A DNA stretch of 64,000 nt from Macrotis lagotis (lineage: Eukaryota; Chordata; Mammalia; Peramelemorphia; Peramelidae), in contig NC_133661.1 in NCBI RefSeq assembly GCF_037893015.1, positions 185,258,306-185,322,305 on the forward strand, in the 5' to 3' direction. Made by a program: the position numbers and the translations under genes. Every line of letters begins with the position of its first letter. The stretch's first letter is position 1. The notes beneath the pieces were generated by a model. It had not been told where the DNA came from. It did no database searches and saw only the letters and a list, made by a program, of their open reading frames with translations. This document shows, in pieces, positions 60,401 to 64,000 of the stretch.

Positions 60401-62549
60401 GTGGCTGATGGCAGAAATGATCGGTGTGGCATGGTCAGCAAAGGTGAAGAATTGATAGATGACATATGAACTGGATTCGTGTCCCCAAATGTTAACTCCT
60501 AAGGTTTAGTATTTCGTGATTTCCACCTACAATAATTTTCTATGCTTGAAAATCTGAGATTTGGACTGGAAAGAGGTAGCACATTGGTTGTGGAAAAATT
60601 AATAGGTTTTTGGAATTGTGACTAGAAGATCAAAGTGATGAGGGAGTTATGGACATAGGGAACATTGTAATTGGAAACAGATTTTGTAATCTTTTCCTGT
60701 CAAATTCTGCCTAGTAAAGAAATGTTATCTGTGCCTCAGGTGTAAGGTGTAAATTGACTCCTATTGATCCATTGTTAAAATGTAAATTTGTAACCTCTCC
60801 TCATTTCCACTCCCCTCTCCCCCAGCTTCCATCTTTTTACCTGCTTTCAGTCCCAGAGTGGGAGAGATTTCCCCTTTGCCAGATTCTCCTGACCCTTCCA
60901 AACCCAGAGAATGGCCACAGACTAGCTCCAGTCTCAGCCCCATCAGTCCTCCTGGCTGGCTGGCTCTCACTCAAACCTCACCTAGCCTTTTAATTCTCCT
61001 ACCCTCAAGAAGCTTACAAATTTGCTTGCTGCCTCTACAAGTGGAAAAAAAATTTTAATGGGTAAACTTTACAAGCTTATACAATAAAACCTGAGCAGTT
61101 TTTAAATTGCAGGGCTCTATGTGAATTTTTTACCCTCAAGACCTCTTAAAATTGGAGACCAATCCTCTGGCAACATAAATACTGCCCAACAGGAATTTTT
61201 TCCTGCTGGGGTGATAACCCAATGTCCATTTGCCAATTTATGTCTTTATTTTTAAAAATTTGCTCAGAAAAGCAGCTTTGCTCTCTCATAGTTAGTATAA
61301 CTTCAATCAAGAAGAAAATTCAAAATAGATGATTAAAGATCTCATCTAAATTCAAGGAAACACACAGCATATACCCTGCTGACTAGAGATGGAGGGAATT
61401 AATGAAAACCTTGGATCCATAAACTATCTTTTTAAAAAAAGTTCAAAAGACTTTTTAGCAAAGCAATGGGGTTAACACAGTAGATAGAAAGTGTCTGAGG
61501 TCATTTTTGAACTCAGCTCCTCCTCAATCCAGGGCCAGTACTCTATCCACTGGGCCATTCCAAGCACTTTTCCACACTTTTCTATCCTTCCACAGTGTTC
61601 CATACACAAAATGCAGAAGACTAAGAAGCTGGCTTTGTTCTTTTGAATGGGAGGCACAATTGGGAAAAACCACAGAGCACTTAAGGTTAGGAGAATTGAA
61701 TTATTAACTTTTATTATTAGCTTGCTAGTGCTGCTCTGATAAACTGGTGTGTAATAGCTCCTTTGAAATATGTTGGAATATTCTCCTCACCTCCTCCAGC
61801 TGAGCCTTTCTGGCCCCAAGCACATTAGCAGACAGGTATGCTTGGGCTTTCAATTGCTTATTGTATACCTGTAGGCAGTGTGCTATGGGGAATTTCAGCC
61901 TCATCCAGTACTCCAAAGTCCCAAATTCTTCTCCATTATTTCCTGGAGACCAGAAAGTAGGACATGCATGGAAGAAACAGATGTAATAACATGGTTTAGA
62001 AACAAAGGAAGAGATTGTGAAAACAGTGCAAAAATAGTCAGGTAGCTTCAGAAAATCTACATTAACACTAGGGAACTCTGGGAAAGCCTAGCATGCACTT
62101 ACCAGTAAGCATAGCAGTACCATAGACCTTCTCCACCGTCTCTAGCACTTTGTCAAAATGAAGCCAGCCAACTGCAAGGGTTTTGTGGTCAAGAGCTGCA
62201 GTCTGGTGGAGGTTAATTCGGGTTAAAGCCCCTTGTAAATAGTTCAGGAAAAGGTAATCTGTTGTCACCATATACTGGGAGGTGAAATCATAGAGAGGTT
62301 GTGGTCCCACAGCCAGTGGGGTGCAGTGGATTTCAAAATCATAGAAGGAATAGGTACAGAAGGAGGCAAACTGGGGATCTCCAGCTTGGGACAGGGCTGC
62401 AGGTGACAGAAAGGCCTGATGAATATGCAATTCAAAAAGGTTTTCACCCTGGTATAGCTGTTGAGTGTCCACTTTATTATCCTCATGGACTGGCATTTCC
62501 AGACACAGTGGAAACTTCAAAGTACCATAAGCCATATCTTTGAGCTGTA
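39191..62549 (-). CDS. RPGRIP1: RPGRIP1, C-terminal two-thirds, with a giant repeat exon and a decayed C2-C exon
   Basis: RPGRIP1 scaffolds the photoreceptor connecting cilium, tethering RPGR and binding NPHP4. Exons in transcription order: 62549-62103, 61942-61791, 59206-56337, 52542-52440, 49025-48922, 46480-46288, 45782-45698, 40318-40191, 39303-39191 (TGA). From the repeat exon to the stop all junctions are GT-AG and in phase, giving 1197 residues. The first two exons encode the C2-N domain and linker, the last four the RPGR-interacting domain (S-L-R-K-P-R-A-G-E is conserved). The exon for C2-C (60565-60248) is degenerate, and the junction 61791 to 59206 is out of phase, so the true splice path there is unresolved. 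Upstream coiled-coil exons lie beyond the window. No clear polyadenylation signal is visible after 39191. Identification rests on close match to human RPGRIP1 from memory and on synteny; RPGRIP1L is excluded by sequence. Confidence 0.93.
39304..40190 (-). other. RPGRIP1 last intron with one SINE
   Basis: Holds a MIR-like antisense fragment (about 39478-39580) and the inverted SINE at 39690-39838. The rest is unrecognised. Confidence 0.6.
39690..39838 (-). mobile_element. Marsupial tRNA-derived SINE
   Basis: Inverted copy with a G-run near its tail. CCTAAAATAGATTT before and CTTAAAATAGATTT after mark the target duplication. Confidence 0.92.
40191..40318 (-). CDS. RPGRIP1: RPGRIP1 exon, RPGR-interacting domain
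   Basis: 128 bases, acceptor TTCTTTAG, donor GACA|GTGAGT. Encodes F-K-F-I-V-V-S-D-P and [13 protein letters not shown] then [10 protein letters not shown], the diagnostic core of the domain. Confidence 0.95.
40708..40917. repeat. Exact tandem duplication, 105-base unit
   Basis: Copies at 40708-40812 and 40813-40917 appear identical base for base, ending where the L1-type element begins. Either very recent or an assembly artefact. Confidence 0.95.
41851..41998 (+). mobile_element. Marsupial tRNA-derived SINE nested in the HAL1-like element
   Basis: Sense copy splitting the ORF1-like region, so it arrived after the host element. Low divergence. Confidence 0.92.
43338..43482 (+). mobile_element. 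Marsupial tRNA-derived SINE
   Basis: Sense copy with head GGGGGTGGCTAGGTGCCACA and a slightly shortened middle; tail AAAAATATATATA. Confidence 0.9.
45698..45782 (-). CDS. RPGRIP1: RPGRIP1 exon, RPGR-interacting domain
   Basis: 85 bases, acceptor GTATACAG, donor CA|GTAAGT. Encodes [19 protein letters not shown]. Phases fit both neighbours. Confidence 0.93.
46288..46480 (-). CDS. RPGRIP1: RPGRIP1 exon, start of the RPGR-interacting domain
   Basis: 193 bases, acceptor TTTTTAG, donor AAAG|GTAAAG. Encodes [15 protein letters not shown] and [17 protein letters not shown]. This C2-like domain binds the RCC1 propeller of RPGR. Confidence 0.95.
47050..47200 (+). mobile_element. Marsupial tRNA-derived SINE with exact target duplication
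   Basis: TATGGACAGG at 47042-47051 and 47201-47210 flanks a low-divergence copy. Confidence 0.95.
47603..47852 (-). mobile_element. tRNA-derived SINE with an RTE/BovB-like tail (MAR4/WALLSI type)
   Basis: The + strand starts with the complement of the RTE tail (GGTTCAGTTTTTCAATCATA), passes CATTTGGGGTTTTCTTGGCA, then a MIR-like centre, and ends with the complement of the tRNA head (CCATGCACCACCTCACTGCC). Confidence 0.75.
48032..48147 (+). mobile_element. Marsupial tRNA-derived SINE, 3' truncated
   Basis: Full head and B box, but the copy stops after GGCCTTGGGCAAGCA without the usual tail. Confidence 0.88.
48640..48800 (-). mobile_element. MIR-like SINE, antisense
   Basis: The complement carries a tRNA-like head (GTGTAGTGGATAGAGAGCTG) and B box region followed by a MIR-type core. 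Confidence 0.6.
48922..49025 (-). CDS. RPGRIP1: RPGRIP1 exon, Asp/Thr-rich linker
   Basis: 104 bases, acceptor TTTTCTACAG, donor ACA|GTAAGT. Encodes [18 protein letters not shown], a nearly exact match to the human linker before the RPGR-interacting domain. Confidence 0.93.
49501..50478 (+). mobile_element. L1, 5'-truncated 3' end with target duplication
   Basis: Encodes the degenerate end of L1 ORF2 ([15 protein letters not shown], then [22 protein letters not shown]) and the marsupial L1 3' tail (GCCTTCTGTGGGGGGTGG). AAAATGCCTTGTTCCA at 49485-49500 and the same with one change at 50479-50494 are the target duplications. It is antisense to RPGRIP1. Confidence 0.92.
50735..50915 (-). mobile_element. 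MIR-like SINE, antisense
   Basis: GGATCATAGAACTGAAAGGG start, MIR-type core complement, and a B-box complement near 50850. Old copy. Confidence 0.5.
51672..51826 (+). mobile_element. Marsupial tRNA-derived SINE with target duplication
   Basis: AAGAATAGTTCATTTA occurs before (51656-51671) and after (from 51827). Low divergence, A-rich tail. Confidence 0.95.
52440..52542 (-). CDS. RPGRIP1: RPGRIP1 exon downstream of the repeat exon
   Basis: 103 bases, acceptor CTAAAGCAG, donor ACTG|GTATTG. Encodes [15 protein letters not shown] and [11 protein letters not shown]. Starts in phase 0 and ends in phase 1, matching both neighbours. The first base after the donor GT is A and +5 is G, a moderate site. 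Confidence 0.85.
52770..53230 (+). mobile_element. L2 3' fragment, sense, old
   Basis: Reads like the L2 ORF2/3' end (CAACACAAAGCTGTCAGAAT, later the CTTTCCAGACTAATCCCACC region). Heavily diverged. Confidence 0.5.
53443..53582 (+). mobile_element. Short L1 3'-tail insertion with exact target duplication
   Basis: AAAATGATGTGC at 53431-53442 and 53583-53594 brackets 140 bases containing GCCTTCTGTGGGGGGTGGAG and an A-rich tail, the marsupial L1 3' end. Heavily 5'-truncated. Confidence 0.9.
54465..54613 (-). mobile_element. Marsupial tRNA-derived SINE
   Basis: Inverted copy with a T-run; CAGTAATTCTT before and GAGTAATTCTT after mark the target duplication. Confidence 0.92.
54640..54995 (+). mobile_element. 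L2 fragment, sense, old
   Basis: Follows L2 RT 3' sequence: ATCTCCATGTCCCATATACA, then CTCAAATTCAACATATCTAA and CACACTTCAGTGGTATCTTT. It is the opposite strand of the same L2 region seen at 4812-6160. Confidence 0.65.
55054..55087 (-). repeat. Stray copy of the RPGRIP1 repeat unit in the neighbouring intron
   Basis: The + strand segment containing TTTTCTAGAGATGGCTTGGC followed by CTTGGCCAGATTT matches central units of the repeat exon (for example 57290-57316 with one mismatch). It lies about 1.25 kb past the exon's donor, inside the intron, on the same strand, between two imperfect copies of a 40-base sequence (about 55012 and 55184). Confidence 0.75.
55482..55630 (+). mobile_element. Marsupial tRNA-derived SINE with target duplication
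   Basis: CTCATCCTA occurs just before the head and again directly after the A tail. Low divergence. Confidence 0.94.
56337..59206 (-). CDS. RPGRIP1: RPGRIP1 giant repeat exon (about 956 codons of short tandem repeats)
   Basis: 2870 bases open throughout, from acceptor ATGTTCCAG to donor CACCAG|GTAGGG. The first about 30 residues ([20 protein letters not shown]) match the end of the human C2-C/linker boundary, which places the exon. The rest consists of roughly 85 degenerate units of 9, 10 or 12 residues: K-P-S-I-E-N-L-x-x-A (10), [12 protein letters not shown] (12), K-P-S-L-E-N-L-E-T (9). Composition is extreme: Glu, Lys, Ser, Asn, Leu and Ile dominate, with almost no aromatic residue and essentially no Cys. 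It should form an extended charged rod or disordered spacer. The exon re-enters RPGRIP1 sequence at E-E-E-N-I-L-F-H-Q and is in phase with exon 52542-52440. Confidence 0.88.
56440..59100 (-). repeat. Coding minisatellite, 27/30/36-base units
   Basis: The + strand shows the same units as (T)TTTCTATAGATGGCTTGG-like repeats. Units of 36 bases (E-I-E-N form) prevail in the outer parts and 27/30-base units in the central block (about 57262-57990). The most diverged units are at the 5' end of the exon (58740-59100). Confidence 0.9.
60248..60565 (-). pseudogene. RPGRIP1: Decayed RPGRIP1 exon for the C2-C domain (relict)
   Basis: Reading the - strand from acceptor CTCTTTCCAG to donor AAG|GTGAGTG gives 318 bases that align in order with the human C2-C exon: V-E-I-T-K, then [25 protein letters not shown], and S-Q-D-K-A-I near the end. 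In the starting frame there are stops at 60529-60527 (TAG), 60508-60506 (TAA) and 60337-60335 (TAG). A net deletion of about 20 bases shifts the frame before the last block, which also ends in TAA (60251-60249). Splice sites remain good. It looks like a once-functional exon under relaxed constraint; sequencing error is unlikely given the number of lesions. Confidence 0.85.
61451..61556 (-). mobile_element. Marsupial tRNA-derived SINE, degenerate
   Basis: The complement retains GGCCCAGTGGATAGAGTACT and a diverged body with a central deletion. Confidence 0.7.
61791..61942 (-). CDS. RPGRIP1: RPGRIP1 exon, end of C2-N and linker
   Basis: 152 bases between acceptor GTCTCCAG and donor GAGGAG|GTGAGG. 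Encodes [17 protein letters not shown] and [17 protein letters not shown]. It ends in phase 0, which cannot join the repeat exon (phase 1 needed) if the C2-C exon is skipped. The frame stays open beyond this donor. A weaker GT after base 61745 would give the required phase; this alternative is inference only. Confidence 0.88.
62103..62549 (-). CDS. RPGRIP1: RPGRIP1 exon, C2-N domain
   Basis: 447 bases, beginning with two bases of a split codon after acceptor CCCTTTAG and ending one base into a codon before donor GTAAGTGC. It encodes about 148 residues including [41 protein letters not shown] and L-E-T-V-E-K-V-Y-G. This is the N-terminal C2 domain of RPGRIP1. It is fully open and highly similar to human. 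Confidence 0.95.
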
Positions 62550-64000
62550 CTAAAGGGAAAGAAAATATCTTCATTCAAGAGCTGAGAAATAAAGTAACTG
62601 GAAGAAACAGAAAAAGGTCTGAAAGTGACTGTCAGGTATCATTGTGATTCTAGGGGCAAAATTATGATGTCTGGAAGTCTTAACTTCAAATACAAAATCT
62701 GTTAGTGACATGGCAAATAAAATCAATGTTTTCTTGTCAGAGAATTGACCAAATGGATGATTGAAAAGTAGATACTGTATGTACTATATACATCAAACTC
62801 AGAAAAATATTTTGTGCAAAATTTCATCAACCTGTTAAGATTATTTTGGATTAACAGGTAAGGGTTGGGGGAAGGAGAAGGGAATAAGCACCTATTAGTA
62901 GTAGCAGCACCATGCTGCCCTTCTAAGTGTTATTATTCCTCATTTTACAGTTGAAGAAACTGAGAGGATAAGTGACTTACACCCAGGATCATACAGCTAA
63001 TATATGCCTAAGACTGGATTTGAACTCATCCTCCTGAAATAATCTAGTTTAGCAGTCTATCCACCTTGGCATCTATTGAAATACTTATAGTTGGGATTTA
63101 TCAGAAGTTCAGTTTAAGAAATTTAATGTGATTATTCTCAACAGAATAGACTTGGAATACTGAATGAAGAAAGAACAAGCTATATTATATTCGTTAGAGG
63201 TATTCTGTGCAGACTATCTTATCATCTGAGACTATATTTCTGACTACTGCCATGTGCCTGTAATAGACGTGTTGAATCATAGAGCCTCGCCATCACCGTG
63301 TTTTATACAAAATGCCCTCTTGGAGATTGATGTTTCAAGTTTCACATGGGATCAATGACAAGGGAAGGGACTAGAGAAAAGTCCTATGATTTATTTTTAT
63401 TCTGCTGAGGTATTAAGCACAGTTTCATTTTAGAAGGACTAGAAAGGGAAAAATACAAAGAGGTTAAAAAATGCTGATGGTGAGATGGGGCAGTTACATA
63501 TAACCCTTCTTCCTAATCTGGACCATCACCTTCCACCAGAGACCAATCAGAAACTTCAGCCTGTAGCTTGATGTAAAGAAGTTTGGATTCTAAGGGAGAA
63601 ACCACAAAGACTGGAGGACAAAACAAGAAGAAAGCAAAGTGACTCTCTTCTTAATACTAGAAGCCATTTCCCTCTGACATAAATTAGAAAGCACCTTAGA
63701 ACTCATCTAGTGGAAACCCTTCATTTCACAGTTGAGAAATTGAGTCCTAGAGAGTAAATCACTTGCCACAGCACACAATGAAACATAATGATGGAATAAA
63801 TAAGAGAAACAGGCTCTTGAGCTAATATCATAAAGATGATAGGAAAAGAGGAATACTAAGGACTTATAAAATCCTAGTCTTGGAGCTGGAAGGGGTGTTA
63901 AGAGGGCTCTTGATCCAAATCTCTCTTTTTATAAAGAAACAGAGGTACAGGGAAAGTTAAGTTATTTGCCCAAAGATGTCAAAAGCAGGAAGCTTCAGAG
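62550..64000 (-). other. RPGRIP1 intron upstream of the C2-N exon, running out of the window
   Basis: Contains MIR-like antisense fragments (about 62930-63070, 63690-63780 and 63870-63990). No further RPGRIP1 exon was recognised, so the coiled-coil exons lie beyond base 64000. Confidence 0.6.

Larger units (their letters stand above)
59207..61790 (-). other. RPGRIP1 region holding the relict C2-C exon
   Basis: Apart from the relict at 60248-60565 it contains a MIR-like antisense fragment (about 59505-59690) and a degenerate inverted SINE (61451-61556). I searched both flanks of the relict for a replacement C2 exon with good splice sites and saw none. Confidence 0.6.

Overview
This is vertebrate nuclear DNA, almost certainly from a marsupial. 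The genes are split by GT-AG introns, and the spaces between exons carry about twenty copies of a tRNA-derived SINE of the marsupial WSINE1/SINE-1_MD type, together with marsupial-type L1 3' ends, an RTE-tailed SINE, MIR-like SINEs and old L2 pieces. I cannot fix the species. Gene order and orientation match human 14q11.2: CHD8, SUPT16H and RPGRIP1. CHD8 and SUPT16H lie on the + strand and RPGRIP1 on the - strand, so SUPT16H and RPGRIP1 converge.

Layout. Bases 1-9804 hold the last nine coding exons of CHD8, a chromodomain helicase; its start lies left of the window. One CHD8 intron hosts a C/D-box snoRNA of the U6-A53 guide family (SNORD8/SNORD9). A CpG-island promoter (about 10770-11460) then leads into the whole of SUPT16H (26 coding exons, 11464-37624, 1046 codons plus stop), the large subunit of the FACT histone chaperone. 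RPGRIP1, the photoreceptor connecting-cilium scaffold that binds RPGR, starts to the right of the window. It runs leftward from 62549 to its stop at 39191, only about 380 bases from the SUPT16H polyadenylation signal.

The striking part is RPGRIP1. The N-terminal C2 exon and the C-terminal RPGR-interacting exons are intact and close to the human sequence. Between them, one 2870-base exon (56337-59206) encodes about 956 residues, nearly all degenerate 9-, 10- and 12-residue tandem repeats of the type K-P-S-I-E-N-L-x-x-A, roughly 85 units. Human RPGRIP1 as I remember it has only a short Glu-rich linker there. The exon just upstream, which should encode the second C2 domain (60248-60565), is a decayed relict with stops and a frame change, although its splice sites survive. 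This copy of RPGRIP1 therefore seems to have lost its C2-C domain and gained a giant repeat rod. How transcripts bridge the relict exon in frame is the main open question.

The remaining DNA is intronic and dominated by transposable-element debris, including an L1 ORF1-only (HAL1-like) element at about 40920-43760 and an L1 3' fragment with clear target-site duplications at 49501-50478. I found no endogenous retrovirus, CRISPR array or tRNA gene.
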